Source: Xenorhabdus indica (lineage in GTDB: Bacteria > Pseudomonadota > Gammaproteobacteria > Enterobacterales > Enterobacteriaceae). Taken from it: DNA of 64,000 bases. Made by a program: the position numbers and the translations under genes. Location of the stretch: contig NZ_NKHP01000013.1 in the NCBI RefSeq assembly GCF_014467235.1, forward strand, positions 44,359 to 108,358, read 5' to 3'. The notes beneath the pieces were generated by a model. That model had not been told where the DNA came from and made no database searches. It saw only the letters and a list, made by a program, of their open reading frames with translations. Position 1 is the stretch's first letter, and every line of letters starts with the position of its first letter. Shown here in pieces: positions 21,272 through 30,422 of this stretch.

Positions 21272-22474
21272 TCATGTGAGATACCTACTTGAATGGGTAT
21301 GAACTGAATAATATTGCTTAACCTTTTGTGCATTTAATTCCTGCTGTGAATCAAATTGACAACAAGGTTCATCAAACAAAGTATTCAGTTCATTTTCACT
21401 CATATCCACCGTCCAAGTTTGCAATGACAATTTTTCGTTATAATGAACAACATTATCGTTTATATCATTACTCATGGCAGCCATCATCATACTTTCCTTG
21501 CTATCCCCTTTACTCTGCCAGGGCTTATGAATAACCAGTAATTCCTGTATGGCCTCCAAAAAATGAGCTCTGAATGAATGTAACGTATAACTGTAGTTCA
21601 CAATTGTATCGACTATATTGTCTTCTGGTTCGTATTCATTCTCAAGCAGAATCTGGTTTCCCATTGGCTGAGGAAGTGGCAACGTTTTTTGTAAATTATC
21701 CAGCCAATCATTCTCAACAACATAATTTCGGATTAACCCCTTGTTTGCCATTTCACGAGCTACTTGTGGTGACCAGCCCATTCGTTTCAAAGTCCAATCT
21801 GAAACACCGGCAGAATTAAAGATAACAGCAGGCTTTCCTGTTGTCAGAGCAGCCATTGATGCCAGCCCCCCTCCCAGTGAATGACCGGTAAAAATCACAT
21901 TCTCACCAAATGCCTTTAATGCCGCCTGTGACAACGCTACTGCCTGATTATATTGTTTTTCATTGTACCCAAGCCCCTGACGAATACTTGCCATAAAATC
22001 CTTTATTTCATTTGAGCCTGCAATTGACACAATATATAGTCCCTTATAATGATAGATCCCTGCCTGAAATCCCGTCGAAGTGTCATCCAGAATATCAGGA
22101 TCAATACCCGCCTTTATGAGTTCATCATCTGACATGCGTACATAGTCACCAATGCCAAAACTATTTCTGCGGTATGAGTCACGGGTAACCTGCACCAACG
22201 CATAGTCGATAAATTGTGAATCTTTTCCTGCAATATCATTAGCCTTTAACTCAGGCGTTGCCATAACTTTGCTTTGAGAAGCATTGACCAATGATTGGTA
22301 AAGTAAATCGGTTTGTTTCGTATTTTCTGAAAATGAAGTTATTGATAAGGAAAGATGTTCATTTTTGGCTAGAAGTTTGCTGCCAGAAGATGGTAACTGA
22401 AGAGTTTCCTGATTTCCCTGTACAGGAGATAATCCTAACTGACTCAAAAAATTGGTATTTATTGCCAAAGCCAT
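21272..22474 (-). CDS. Class-3-type lipase (alpha/beta hydrolase)
   Basis: A 400-residue hydrolase with the lipase nucleophile elbow GHSLGGGLASMAAL (Ser in NVIFTGHSLGGG), preceded by the class-3 lipase segment YHYKGLYIVSIAGSNEIKDF. Candidate triad partners are an Asp in VENDWLDNL and a His in LHSFRAHFLEA. There is no N-terminal signal peptide or membrane segment, so any export would be by a non-Sec route or as an effector. Related intracellular-looking lipases (for example the Pdl proteins of Photorhabdus) are known in these insect pathogens, but the exact subfamily is my inference. It is a single gene between srmB and ung, where E. coli has none, so probably acquired. Confidence 0.7.
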   Translation of the reverse strand: MALAINTNFLSQLGLSPVQGNQETLQLPSSGSKLLAKNEHLSLSITSFSENTKQTDLLYQSLVNASQSKVMATPELKANDIAGKDSQFIDYALVQVTRDSYRRNSFGIGDYVRMSDDELIKAGIDPDILDDTSTGFQAGIYHYKGLYIVSIAGSNEIKDFMASIRQGLGYNEKQYNQAVALSQAALKAFGENVIFTGHSLGGGLASMAALTTGKPAVIFNSAGVSDWTLKRMGWSPQVAREMANKGLIRNYVVENDWLDNLQKTLPLPQPMGNQILLENEYEPEDNIVDTIVNYSYTLHSFRAHFLEAIQELLVIHKPWQSKGDSKESMMMAAMSNDINDNVVHYNEKLSLQTWTVDMSENELNTLFDEPCCQFDSQQELNAQKVKQYYSVHTHSSRYLT

Positions 22475-22823
22475 AAGATACTCCTACCTATTTTAAGTTA
22501 GACATAACAGACTGACCTAGATCTTCTTATCGGCAGGATTATTAACATTTTTATATCAAATTTAATTTTTAATTAACAATATAAAGTAATTACCCTATAT
22601 GACACTTAATAAACAAACGTAATAATTTAATGTTGGTTTGATGAGGTCTCAAAAAGTTGAACAGACAAGAATTACAATTTACTCGCTCGTAAACTTACAA
22701 TAAATCCATAAAACAGTATTTTCTTCTATCAATTCGCTTAAGTTGAACCGCAGAGGGTTCCCCTGCGCTAAGGGAATCGGTAAGCTTAAGCCCATCTGAT
22801 AATCATATAAAACGGGATCCGCT
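22475..22823. other. Non-coding lipase-ung divergent region
   Basis: This gap of 349 bases is AT-rich and holds the promoters of the lipase gene and ung. It has no reading frame that resembles a gene. A small hairpin with one bulge (CGCAGAGGG/CCCCTGCG, 22749-22767) lies about 60 bases before ung inside a stretch flanked by two CTTAAG sites, and may be part of the ung leader. Confidence 0.6.
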
Positions 22824-23504
22824 ATGTCCGTACCTCTCACATGGCACGATGTCATCGGTAATGAAAAGACACAACCCTATTTCGTTGATACATTGGCTTA
22901 TGTCGCCAATGAACGTAAAGCAGGCAAAACAATCTATCCACCACAGCCGGATGTTTTCAATGCATTTCGCTATACTGAACTGGCTGATGTAAAAGTGGTT
23001 ATTTTGGGGCAAGACCCTTATCATGGCCCAAATCAAGCGCATGGACTGGCTTTTTCAGTCCAGCCGGGTATTCCTGCACCACCTTCTCTCGTCAACATGT
23101 ACAAAGAACTGGAATCTGATATTGAAGGATTTCATCCCCCCAATCATGGCTGCCTACTTAGTTGGGCAAAACAGGGGGTATTACTGCTTAATACCGTGCT
23201 GACGGTTGAACGAGGAAATGCCCATTCCCATGCTAATCTGGGTTGGGAAACATTCACTGATAGGGTAATTGCAGCAATCAATGAACACCGACGCGGTGTC
23301 ATTTTCCTGCTTTGGGGTTCTCACGCTCAGAAAAAAGGCCGTATTATTGATACCCAGCGCCACCATGTTCTGAAAGCACCACATCCTTCCCCATTATCAG
23401 CACACCGTGGGTTCTTAGGTTGCAAACACTTTTCCCAAGCTAACCAGTTGCTTGAAACTCAAGGATTGCCTTCAATTGATTGGAATCCAGTATTGCCTGA
23501 ATAA
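22824..23504 (+). CDS. ung: Uracil-DNA glycosylase
   Basis: Family-1 UDG, which removes uracil from DNA. The 226 residues show the water-activating loop [18 protein letters not shown] with catalytic Asp64, and the leucine-loop [18 protein letters not shown] with the catalytic His. The uracil-binding segment [17 protein letters not shown] is also present. Length and ends match E. coli Ung. It is convergent with grpE. Confidence 0.97.
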   Translation: MSVPLTWHDVIGNEKTQPYFVDTLAYVANERKAGKTIYPPQPDVFNAFRYTELADVKVVILGQDPYHGPNQAHGLAFSVQPGIPAPPSLVNMYKELESDIEGFHPPNHGCLLSWAKQGVLLLNTVLTVERGNAHSHANLGWETFTDRVIAAINEHRRGVIFLLWGSHAQKKGRIIDTQRHHVLKAPHPSPLSAHRGFLGCKHFSQANQLLETQGLPSIDWNPVLPE

Positions 23505-23522
23505 CCCTCTCATACCTACAAA

Positions 23523-23546
23523 AATGCCGCCTCTATCGGCGGCATT
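23523..23546 (-). terminator. Terminator between ung and grpE
   Basis: Perfect 9-bp stem AATGCCGCC/GGCGGCATT with a 6-base loop. Read on the minus strand it is followed by a run of T, so it mainly terminates grpE. It may also serve ung from the other side. Confidence 0.8.
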
Positions 23547-23568
23547 GCAATCATAGAATCCATATCTC

Positions 23569-24150
23569 TTACTTAGAAACGGCAACCATAGCAGGACGCA
23601 GCAGACGTCCATTCAGGGTATAGCCTTTCTGCATTACCAACATTACCTGATTTGGTTCATGTTGATCAGATTCCATCATAGTCATCGCCTGATGCACCTC
23701 TGGATTGAAAGGAACATGAGTATCACTGACAACTTCAATGCCAAATTTACCCACTGCATCAATAAATGATTTCAGTGTCAGTTCAATACCTTCAATCATT
23801 GGTGCCAAAGTCTCATTGGTACGATCTGCCGCGTCTAAAGCACGCTCCAGATTATCGATCACTGGCAGAAGTTCATTGGCAAATCTTTCCAATGCGAATT
23901 TATGCGCCTTTTCTACATCCTGCTCAGCGCGACGACGAATATTATCCACTTCAGCACGAGCACGCAAAACCGCATCACGCTCACGAGATTGAGCCTGTTT
24001 CAGTTCCTCTTCTAACTCGGCAACACGCGGGTCAACAACATTTTCAGTCTCTGGCGCGTCCGCCTTTTCTGCATCTTTTTGTTGCTCAAATACATTTTCT
24101 GTATTTTCTGAGACTTGCTCGTCAGGTACTTTTTGGTCTTTACTACTCAT
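23569..24150 (-). CDS. grpE: Nucleotide exchange factor GrpE
   Basis: GrpE releases ADP from DnaK in the DnaK-DnaJ-GrpE chaperone cycle and acts as a thermosensor. About 193 residues: an acidic unstructured N-terminus, a long coiled-coil (about 40-95; [21 protein letters not shown]), a four-helix bundle and a C-terminal beta domain ending [19 protein letters not shown]. The frame is open further upstream to 24297. I chose the ATG at 24150 because GGAG precedes it and the protein then starts MSSK as in E. coli. A sigma-32 promoter lies 47 bases upstream. Confidence 0.96.
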   Translation of the reverse strand: MSSKDQKVPDEQVSENTENVFEQQKDAEKADAPETENVVDPRVAELEEELKQAQSRERDAVLRARAEVDNIRRRAEQDVEKAHKFALERFANELLPVIDNLERALDAADRTNETLAPMIEGIELTLKSFIDAVGKFGIEVVSDTHVPFNPEVHQAMTMMESDQHEPNQVMLVMQKGYTLNGRLLRPAMVAVSK

Positions 24151-24193
24151 GAATATCTCCGCGTATTTTGTATTATTTTCGCCACTCCCGCTT

Positions 24194-24223
24194 ATTATGG
24201 GGATCAAAACGAGGGATTCAAGG
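24194..24223 (-). promoter_or_regulatory. Sigma-32 (heat-shock) promoter of grpE
   Basis: On the minus strand CCTTGAA (24223-24217) is followed after 14 bases by CCCCATAAT (24202-24194). Both match the sigma-32 consensus (-35 CTTGAA, -10 CCCCATnT) with normal spacing. Confidence 0.85.
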
Positions 24224-24253
24224 GAACACATCATATTGTGAGGGCAAAACCAT

Positions 24254-25153
24254 ATGCTGCAGGAAATAACAGCAATAAATAATGAATTCAAATGCATCGG
24301 TATTGTCGGTCGGCCACGTCATCCTGAAGCACTAACCACCCATGAAATGCTGTATCACTGGCTGGTATCTAAAGGTTACTGTGTAATTGTGGATAGACAA
24401 GTTGCAAAAGATATTAACTTACAAGGCGCTCAGACCGGAGGACTAACCGAAATTGGCAAAATGGCCGATTTGGTGATTGTCGTTGGTGGTGACGGAAATA
24501 TGCTAGGAGCCGCCAGAGTATTGGCACGCTATGATATTAAAGTCATTGGTATTAACCGTGGTAACTTAGGCTTTCTGACGGATCTAGATCCCGATAATGC
24601 CCTGCAACAACTTTCTGAAGTTCTCAATGGAGAATATCGGGATGAAAAACGCTTTTTACTGGAAGCACAAGTCACGAAAAAAGGTCAGAAACCACGGCAC
24701 AGTACAGCACTGAATGAAGTCGTTTTGCACCCTGGAAAAGTTGCCCATATGATCGATTTTGAAGTTTATATTGATGAGCGATTTGCATTTTCTCAACGCT
24801 CAGATGGCTTAATCATAGCAACACCTACCGGCTCTACAGCCTATTCTCTATCAGCCGGTGGGCCAATTCTGACACCAAACCTGGATGCTATTGTGTTGGT
24901 TCCCATGTTTCCACACACGCTTTCTGCTCGTCCTCTTGTCATCAGTAGCGGAAGTAGCATTCGTCTGAAATTTGCCCAAAACAGCAGTGATTACGAAGTC
25001 AGTTGCGATAGCCAGATTGTCTTACCAATCCAGGATGGTGAAGAAGTTATCATTAAACGCAGTGAATATAACCTGCATTTAATCCACCCGAAAGATTATA
25101 ACTACTTCAATACATTAAGTACTAAACTAGGCTGGTCGAAAAAAATGTTCTAA
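24254..25153 (+). CDS. nadK: NAD kinase
   Basis: Phosphorylates NAD to NADP using ATP. The 299 residues (292 in E. coli) carry the diacylglycerol-kinase-fold motif [24 protein letters not shown], the conserved NEVVLHPGK, and the glycine-rich [22 protein letters not shown]. It is divergent from grpE across a 103-base gap, the same arrangement as in E. coli. Confidence 0.96.
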   Translation: MLQEITAINNEFKCIGIVGRPRHPEALTTHEMLYHWLVSKGYCVIVDRQVAKDINLQGAQTGGLTEIGKMADLVIVVGGDGNMLGAARVLARYDIKVIGINRGNLGFLTDLDPDNALQQLSEVLNGEYRDEKRFLLEAQVTKKGQKPRHSTALNEVVLHPGKVAHMIDFEVYIDERFAFSQRSDGLIIATPTGSTAYSLSAGGPILTPNLDAIVLVPMFPHTLSARPLVISSGSSIRLKFAQNSSDYEVSCDSQIVLPIQDGEEVIIKRSEYNLHLIHPKDYNYFNTLSTKLGWSKKMF

Positions 25154-25172
25154 AAACCCAGCTTTCCTACTT

Positions 25173-25192
25173 TACTGTATAAAAAACCAGTT
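25173..25192. promoter_or_regulatory. LexA (SOS) box 1 upstream of recN
   Basis: TACTGTAT, six A, CCAGTT: CTGT and CCAG separated by eight bases, one mismatch from CTGT-N8-ACAG. It closely matches the first SOS box of E. coli recN. Confidence 0.8.
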
Positions 25193-25194
25193 TA

Positions 25195-25214
25195 TACTGT
25201 ATGGAAGAACAGAC
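25195..25214. promoter_or_regulatory. LexA (SOS) box 2 upstream of recN
   Basis: TACTGTATGGAAGAACAGAC: a perfect CTGT-N8-ACAG core at 25197-25212, two bases after box 1. Tandem boxes make recN one of the most tightly LexA-controlled genes in E. coli, and the same is expected here. Confidence 0.85.
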
Positions 25215-25302
25215 ATGTTTTTATACACAGGAACATGAACTTATATCATGAACTCATTATAAAAACATGGTTTTAAGTATAGGAAAAGGTAGGAGGAGCA
25301 CG

Positions 25303-26976
25303 ATGTTGGCTCAATTGACCATCAGTAATTTTGCCATTGTTCGCGAACTTGAAATTGATTTTCGCTCAGGAATGACAACTATCACAGGAGAAACCGGGGC
25401 AGGTAAATCAATTGCAATTGATGCACTGGGTTTATGCCTCGGTAATCGTGGCGAAGCGAATATGGTTCGTACTGGCGCTCCTCGTACTGACATTTGTGCC
25501 CGCTTTTTGCTGTCCGATGCTCCTTCTGCCCGTAAATGGCTAGAAACGCATCAGCTCGACGGTAGTTTTGATGATGATAATGAGTGCCTGCTACGGCGTA
25601 CTATTACCGCAGACGGCCGCTCCCGTGGTTTTATCAATGGTACTGCGGTTCCCCTTTCCCAACTTCGTGAATTAGGTTCACACTTGATTCAAATCCACGG
25701 GCAACATGCCCATCAGTTGCTTTTAGAAAATCGCCATCAAAAACATTTACTGGATATCTACGCCGGCGAATTTGTGTTGCAGAATGAAATGAAGCAGGCA
25801 TATCAGCAATGGAGACAAAGCTGTCAGTCACTTGCCCAATTCCAACAACAAGCACTTGAGCGTCGCTCTCGACAGCAACTACTGGAATATCATCTGAAAG
25901 AACTGAATGAACTTGCGCCTCAAGCTGGTGAATATCAAGAGCAGGACAGCGAATATAAGCGCCTGGCAAATTGCGGTCAGTTTTTGTCTGCCAGCCAAAA
26001 TATTCTCCAGATATTAAGTGACAATGATGAACAAAATATCGTTAGCCTTCTCAGTTACGCACGAAATGAACTGACTGACCTTGCCAGTATGGATCATAAA
26101 CTCAGTGGATCACTCAACATGCTGGAAGAAGCTGCTATCCAAATCAGTGAAGTCAGTGATGAATTGCGTCATTACAGAGATCAACTGGAATTAGATCCTA
26201 ACCGCCTGTTTGAATTAGAACAAAAAATATCGCAACAAATCAGTATAGCGCGTAAGCATTATGTCTCTCCGGAAGAACTACCAGCTTTACACCAGCAGCT
26301 TCTGGAAGAACAACACCAACTTTCACAGCAAGAAGATGATTGTGCTCATCTCAGTGAACTTGTTAGTTTACACTATCAACAAACACTCAACGTTGCAGAA
26401 AAACTGCATCAGGTCCGCCAACAGTACGCCCTTGAATTAAGCCATCTTATCACCAACAGTATGCACCAGCTTTCCATGCCTCATGGGCGTTTCACCATTG
26501 ATGTTATATTCGAACCTGAACATTTAAATATTGATGGAGCCAGCAAGGTGGAATTTAACGTTACAACTAACCCTGGGCAGCCCCATCAAGCACTGGCGAA
26601 AGTGGCTTCAGGTGGTGAGCTTTCTCGTATTGCTCTGGCTATTCAGGTTATTACCGCTAAAAAAACGGAAACTCCTGCATTAATTTTCGACGAAGTTGAT
26701 GTTGGTATCAGTGGCCCAACAGCAATGATTGTAGGCAGGCTTCTTCGTGAATTAGGCGAATCAACCCAGGTTATGTGTGTTACACATTTACCGCAAGTTG
26801 CAGGATGTGGTCACCAACACTTTTACGTCAGCAAACAAACTGACGGAGAAGAAACAGAAACCCGAATGCAGCTATTGGACAAAAAATCCCGTCTTCAGGA
26901 GCTTGCCCGTCTCCTGGCAGGAAGTGAAGTTACAAAAAACACGTTGGCTAATGCAAAAGAACTATTAGAGGCATAA
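25303..26976 (+). CDS. recN: DNA repair protein RecN
   Basis: SMC-like ATPase for repair of double-strand breaks. About 557 residues: N-terminal Walker A GETGAGKS, a long coiled-coil middle (about 150-370, rich in Gln, Glu and Leu), and C-terminal signature [13 protein letters not shown] followed by Walker [15 protein letters not shown] start it at 25303 ([10 protein letters not shown], as in E. coli) because AGGAGG lies seven bases upstream; the frame is open twelve codons further. SOS regulation is predicted from the two LexA boxes. Confidence 0.96.
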   Translation: MLAQLTISNFAIVRELEIDFRSGMTTITGETGAGKSIAIDALGLCLGNRGEANMVRTGAPRTDICARFLLSDAPSARKWLETHQLDGSFDDDNECLLRRTITADGRSRGFINGTAVPLSQLRELGSHLIQIHGQHAHQLLLENRHQKHLLDIYAGEFVLQNEMKQAYQQWRQSCQSLAQFQQQALERRSRQQLLEYHLKELNELAPQAGEYQEQDSEYKRLANCGQFLSASQNILQILSDNDEQNIVSLLSYARNELTDLASMDHKLSGSLNMLEEAAIQISEVSDELRHYRDQLELDPNRLFELEQKISQQISIARKHYVSPEELPALHQQLLEEQHQLSQQEDDCAHLSELVSLHYQQTLNVAEKLHQVRQQYALELSHLITNSMHQLSMPHGRFTIDVIFEPEHLNIDGASKVEFNVTTNPGQPHQALAKVASGGELSRIALAIQVITAKKTETPALIFDEVDVGISGPTAMIVGRLLRELGESTQVMCVTHLPQVAGCGHQHFYVSKQTDGEETETRMQLLDKKSRLQELARLLAGSEVTKNTLANAKELLEA

Positions 26977-26981
26977 ATTAA

Positions 26982-27042
26982 ATACCCTATGGATTTCAAG
27001 ATGCAGTCAATAAAGCTGTAACTTGAAAGACGACGTGTATAC
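26982..27042. repeat. Imperfect palindromic intergenic repeat
   Basis: About 60 bases just after recN: ATACCC at one end, GTGTAT at the other, with inner arms TTTCAAGATGCAG (26994-27006) and CTGTAACTTGAAA (27016-27028). Sequences of this form (ATACCC, GGATTTCAAG, CTTGAAAGACGACG) are familiar to me as dispersed intergenic repeats in Xenorhabdus and Photorhabdus. There is one copy in this window. It may act as the recN terminator. Confidence 0.6.
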
Positions 27043-27103
27043 AACTTTTTTGTATGCTTGAAGTCATATATTTTACAGATTTCAAAATTAAAGATATAGG
27101 TAA

Positions 27104-27132
27104 ATGGCATAAAGGTTTTCAAACTCTATAAT
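27104..27132 (+). promoter_or_regulatory. Possible sigma-70 promoter of bamE
   Basis: TATAAT at 27127-27132 with ATGGCA (four of six to TTGACA) 17 bases upstream, 46 bases before the bamE start. Confidence 0.4.
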
Positions 27133-27177
27133 GTTTATTATTATCGACGGCCTGACTCCTAAAGGAATGTAATTACT

Positions 27178-27522
27178 ATGCGCTGTAAATTGTTGACTGC
27201 CGCTACTGTATCGTTGGTTATGCTAACTGCGGGTTGCTCCATGTTTGAGCGAGTTGTTTATCGTCCTGATATTAATCAAGGGAATTACCTGACATCGGCT
27301 GAGGTATCAAAAATTCATAAAGGGATGACCCAACAGCAAGTTACTTACACTTTGGGAACACCAATGCTGACAGACCCATTTGGGAGCCAAACCTGGTACT
27401 ACATCTTCCGTCAGCAACCTGGTCATGCGAAAGTAAAACAAGAGACACTGACACTCATTTTTGATAGCAATGGTGTTTTAACTGATATCAAAAATGAAAA
27501 AACTTTACCTCAAAATGGATAA
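27178..27522 (+). CDS. bamE: Outer membrane protein assembly factor BamE
   Basis: Small lipoprotein of the BAM complex that inserts beta-barrel proteins into the outer membrane. The 114 residues have a lipoprotein signal peptide with lipobox LTAG-Cys20 and the SmpA/OmlA fold ([39 protein letters not shown]). AGGAATG precedes the ATG. It is convergent with rnfH-ratA, as in E. coli. Confidence 0.95.
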   Translation: MRCKLLTAATVSLVMLTAGCSMFERVVYRPDINQGNYLTSAEVSKIHKGMTQQQVTYTLGTPMLTDPFGSQTWYYIFRQQPGHAKVKQETLTLIFDSNGVLTDIKNEKTLPQNG

Positions 27523-27533
27523 AGTATGCGATT

Positions 27534-27571
27534 TTACTTATGCGCCAGATAGTTATTTGGCGCATAAGTAA
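27534..27571. terminator. Hairpin between bamE and rnfH
   Basis: A 14-bp perfect stem (27534-27547 with 27558-27571; core ACTTATGCGCCA/TGGCGCATAAGT) and a 10-base loop, centred between the convergent genes. There is no clear T tract on either side, so it may be a transcript-end stabiliser as much as a terminator. Confidence 0.6.
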
Positions 27572-27582
27572 CAAATGGATGT

Positions 27583-27876
27583 TTATTGAGCACTATTTTT
27601 CGCTCGTTCAGCCCGTTTACGCCGCATTTCTTTTGGATCCGCAATAAGGGGACGATAAATTTCTACACGATCCCCTTCTTCCAACGTATCTGTTAACTTA
27701 GCCGGACGGCTATAAATACCGATTTTATTCTTAGCCAAATCGATATCACTACGTAATGCTAAAATACCTGATTCCACAATTGCCAGTTCGACAGTTGCAC
27801 CTTCAGGTAATTTTACCTTACGCAGATACTGCCGTTCAGGTAAAGCATAGATAACTTCGATATTGATATCAGGCAC
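27583..27876 (-). CDS. rnfH: RnfH family protein (YfjF/PasI)
   Basis: A small ubiquitin-fold protein of about 97 residues ([65 protein letters not shown]). It is encoded with ratA in enterobacteria and was proposed as antitoxin PasI of the PasTI pair, though this is disputed. Of two in-frame GTG codons, that at 27876 is preferred: AGAGG lies seven bases upstream, it aligns with E. coli YfjF, and it overlaps the ratA stop by eight bases, suggesting coupling. Confidence 0.9.
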   Translation of the reverse strand: MPDINIEVIYALPERQYLRKVKLPEGATVELAIVESGILALRSDIDLAKNKIGIYSRPAKLTDTLEEGDRVEIYRPLIADPKEMRRKRAERAKNSAQ

Positions 27877-28303
27877 TATAAACCTCTCGTGCACGTTGGG
27901 TAAAAGCTTGAACCATATTACCGGTTAGCTCTTTAAAAACCTTACCGAAAGCTAACTCAATCAACTTATTAGTAAATTCAAAATCGAGATGTAACTCAAT
28001 CTTACAGGCATCCTCACTAAGCGGTGTAAAATGCCATCCGCCCATTAGCTTGCGGAAAGGGCCATCAACCAACTGCATATTGATACTTTTATTATCAAAT
28101 AACGTATTTCGCGTCACAAACGTCTTACTAATCCCCGCCTTGGAGACATCAACAGAAGCCGTCATCTCATTATCACTGCTACTTATGACACGGCTACCCA
28201 CACATCCCGGCAAAAAATCCGGATAAGATTTCACGTCATTGATCAATTTATACATTTGTTCCACGCTGTAAGGAACTAACGCAGAGCGACTAATCTGTGG
28301 CAT
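27869..28303 (-). CDS. ratA: Ribosome association toxin RatA (YfjG/PasT), START domain
   Basis: A 144-residue START/COQ10-like lipid-binding fold protein ([34 protein letters not shown]). E. coli RatA was reported to bind 50S subunits and block 70S formation; later work proposes a role in coenzyme Q or respiratory function. It is divergent from smpB, as in E. coli. Confidence 0.92.
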   Translation of the reverse strand: MPQISRSALVPYSVEQMYKLINDVKSYPDFLPGCVGSRVISSSDNEMTASVDVSKAGISKTFVTRNTLFDNKSINMQLVDGPFRKLMGGWHFTPLSEDACKIELHLDFEFTNKLIELAFGKVFKELTGNMVQAFTQRAREVYSA

Positions 28304-28460
28304 ATCATTTCCTGTAAAACGTAACAGCGCCGAATAGTATCACTTTAATGTGGTTAAATAAAAACCCGACGAGATTTAGAGCAATAAATGTCCACTTATC
28401 GTTAAATATCATGCAGAATAGATTTCTTTCATTAACGCTTACAGTATAATACAACGCATT

Positions 28461-28943
28461 ATGACAAAGAAAAAAGCACACAAACCCGGTTCGGCAACTA
28501 TTGCCATGAATAAGCGAGCCCGTCACGAATACTTTATTGAAGAAGAATTCGAAGCCGGTTTATCACTACAAGGTTGGGAAGTTAAATCGCTGCGCGCTGG
28601 TAAAGCAAATATCAGTGAGAGTTATGTTTTGCTCAAAGATGGTGATGCTTATCTTTTTGGAGCCACGATCACGCCATTGAATGTCGCCTCTTCCCATGTG
28701 GTCTGTGATCCCACACGGTCACGTAAGCTATTACTTAACAAGCGCGAACTTGATTCCTTGTACGGACGGATTAATCGCGAAGGTTATACTATCGTTGCAC
28801 TTTCCCTTTATTGGAAAAACGCTTGGTGCAAAATCAAAATTGGCGTTGCAAAAGGTAAAAAAGCGCACGATAAACGTTCAGACATTAAAGAACGTGAGTG
28901 GAAATTAGACAAAGCACGAATTATGAAGAATGCAGGGCGTTAA
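28461..28943 (+). CDS. smpB: SsrA-binding protein SmpB
   Basis: Binds tmRNA and brings it to stalled ribosomes in trans-translation. The 160 residues match E. coli SmpB, with the OB-fold core ([22 protein letters not shown]) and the basic C-terminal tail ([20 protein letters not shown]) that enters the mRNA channel. The ssrA gene follows 50 bases downstream. Confidence 0.97.
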   Translation: MTKKKAHKPGSATIAMNKRARHEYFIEEEFEAGLSLQGWEVKSLRAGKANISESYVLLKDGDAYLFGATITPLNVASSHVVCDPTRSRKLLLNKRELDSLYGRINREGYTIVALSLYWKNAWCKIKIGVAKGKKAHDKRSDIKEREWKLDKARIMKNAGR

Positions 28944-28993
28944 TCACTAGCATTATTCCCCAGTATTCTGATATACTTGCGTTTAACATACTT

Positions 28994-29357
28994 GGGGCTG
29001 ATTCTGGATTCGACGGGATTCGCGAAACCCAAGGTGCATGCCGAGGGGCGGTTGGCCTCGTAAAAAGCCGCAAAACAATAGTCGCAAACGACGAAAACTA
29101 CGCACTGGCAGCTTAATAACCTGCGCAGAGCCCTCTCTCCCTAGCCTCCGCTCTTAGGACGGGGATCAAGAGAGGTCAAACCCAAAAGAGATCGCGTGGA
29201 TGCCTTGCTTGGGGTTGAAGCGTTAAATTCAATCAGGCTAGTTTGTTAGTGGCGTGTCTGTCCGCAGCTGGCAAGCGAATGTAAAGACTAGACTAAGCAT
29301 GTAGTACCAAGGATGTAGGAATTTCGGACGCGGGTTCAACTCCCGCCAGCTCCACCA
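28994..29357 (+). ncRNA. ssrA: Transfer-messenger RNA (tmRNA)
   Basis: Almost identical to E. coli tmRNA from GGGGCTGATTCTGGATTC to the 3' CCAGCTCCACCA. The tag frame runs 29084-29113 (Ala-Asn-Asp-Glu-Asn-Tyr-Ala-Leu-Ala-Ala) followed by two TAA stops. The tRNA-like ends pair as expected and the encoded CCA is present. TATACT at 28972-28977 is a likely -10 element. The 3' end is a classic integration target, but no integrase gene or second 3' copy is seen nearby. Confidence 0.97.
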
Positions 29358-29365
29358 AATAAATC

Positions 29366-29398
29366 AAGGGGTTGCGTGAAAACGCAGCCCCTTTTTGT
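29366..29398 (+). terminator. Intrinsic terminator of ssrA
   Basis: 12-bp stem AAGGGGTTGCGT/ACGCAGCCCCTT with one G-U pair, a four-base GAAA loop, then a T tract, nine bases after the mature tmRNA end. Confidence 0.9.
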
Positions 29399-29493
29399 TT
29401 GCCCATGTCCACTTTACGTCCACCCATTTTATTTTTCTATCATAGTAGCATCGTATAACAGGTGGCCTTTAAAACATAAGGATGATAGCAGTA

Positions 29494-30060
29494 ATGATTG
29501 ACTACAAAGTTGCATCTGACTCCGGCTTATTAACAGAACTGAGTAGATTGTCTGGTGATAATTCTGTTGGCATAACTCGTAGAAAAAAAGAGTTTCTTTA
29601 CGTCGCTAGAAATTTAGAAATGAATGAGCAGCCTATCGCAGTTCTAGCCGGTGATCTAAATGGAAGTAAAGGCACATTACTCTTACTGACTAATATCAAT
29701 ATTCACTTCGTAAGAATTAACCTGTTCAAAAAAGTACATCACGATAAGTTTTCTTTAGAATCAATAAATGGATGTGAAGATAAGAAAGGCTTACTATTTT
29801 CAAAACTTACATTGAGTATTAATTATCACGGTTATGTATTTAACAGCATAGAGAAGAAAGCACTTGCAAAGTTCCTTCCACTCTTGAACGAATTGCTAGT
29901 AACCCATGAATCTGGATCAGATGCTGAACCACCACATGCAGAGCAACAACCTGAGCCTGGGACCCCAAAATCAAATAAATTTAAATCATCAGTACTAGAC
30001 ACCAGCTCGTTTTTACCCAACGTATTGAGAGAACTAATCTCACTCTCCGTATCCGGATAA
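29494..30060 (+). CDS. Hypothetical protein with a bacterial PH-like domain
   Basis: A protein of about 188 residues of unknown function. Residues ~1-140 look like a YokE/bPH-type pleckstrin-homology fold: a helical start, then strands such as EFLYVARNLEM, PIAVLAGDLNG, GTLLLLTNINIHFVRI and KLTLSINYHGYVFNSI. The C-terminal 50 residues are low-complexity and Pro/Glu/Ser-rich. I prefer the ATG at 29494, with AGGATG nine bases upstream, over the one at 29482. It is the first gene after the tmRNA and marks the start of the accessory, more AT-rich region. There is no signal peptide. Confidence 0.55.
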   Translation: MIDYKVASDSGLLTELSRLSGDNSVGITRRKKEFLYVARNLEMNEQPIAVLAGDLNGSKGTLLLLTNINIHFVRINLFKKVHHDKFSLESINGCEDKKGLLFSKLTLSINYHGYVFNSIEKKALAKFLPLLNELLVTHESGSDAEPPHAEQQPEPGTPKSNKFKSSVLDTSSFLPNVLRELISLSVSG

Positions 30061-30422
30061 AGAGGCTGAATCGAAAAACGATAGGCTATTCCAAATCTGA
30101 AGAAATACACGATAAAGTGATAGGAACGTTTATTGAGCGTGAATACTACTTTCTCTAAGCGATCTAACTATTGGAAGCATGACCCACAGATTTTTATGCT
30201 CTCTATTAGGAGCATGACCTTCATTTTATCTCGAATCCAAACTGATATATTAATCGCGATCATTATTTCAGAAATAATAATAACTATTTGAAATTGACAT
30301 TAGTCTATATAATGGAATTTAAAATATATAATTTATAGGAGGGTAAATTTATAGAATTAGGAGGAAAATATTAATTTAGATTAAAAATCTATAATTAAAC
30401 GTTAAATTAAAAAGAGATTATA
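30061..30422. other. AT-rich intergenic region before the bpsA-speD fusion
   Basis: These 362 bases have no convincing gene. They hold a short hairpin (ATGCTC/GAGCAT, 30196-30215), the repeated 9-mer AGCATGACC, TATAAT-like sequences near 30308 and 30327 without a well-placed -35, and two strong ribosome-site-like stretches (30339-30344 AGGAGG; 30360-30364 AGGAG) that have no start codon at a suitable distance. Confidence 0.5.

Noticed and set aside
28898-29116. Open frame of 72 codons ending in the tmRNA
   Set aside because: It is the smpB tail region and tmRNA read through; the last ten codons are the tmRNA degradation tag, so it is not a separate protein gene.
29340-29360. Prophage or integrative element attachment site at the tmRNA 3' end
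   Set aside because: I found no second copy of the tmRNA 3' sequence and no integrase in the window, so an att site cannot be supported from this sequence alone.
30190-30216. Possible terminator hairpin ATGCTC/GAGCAT
   Set aside because: The T run lies before the stem on the plus strand and would be A on the other, so it does not fit an intrinsic terminator for either side.
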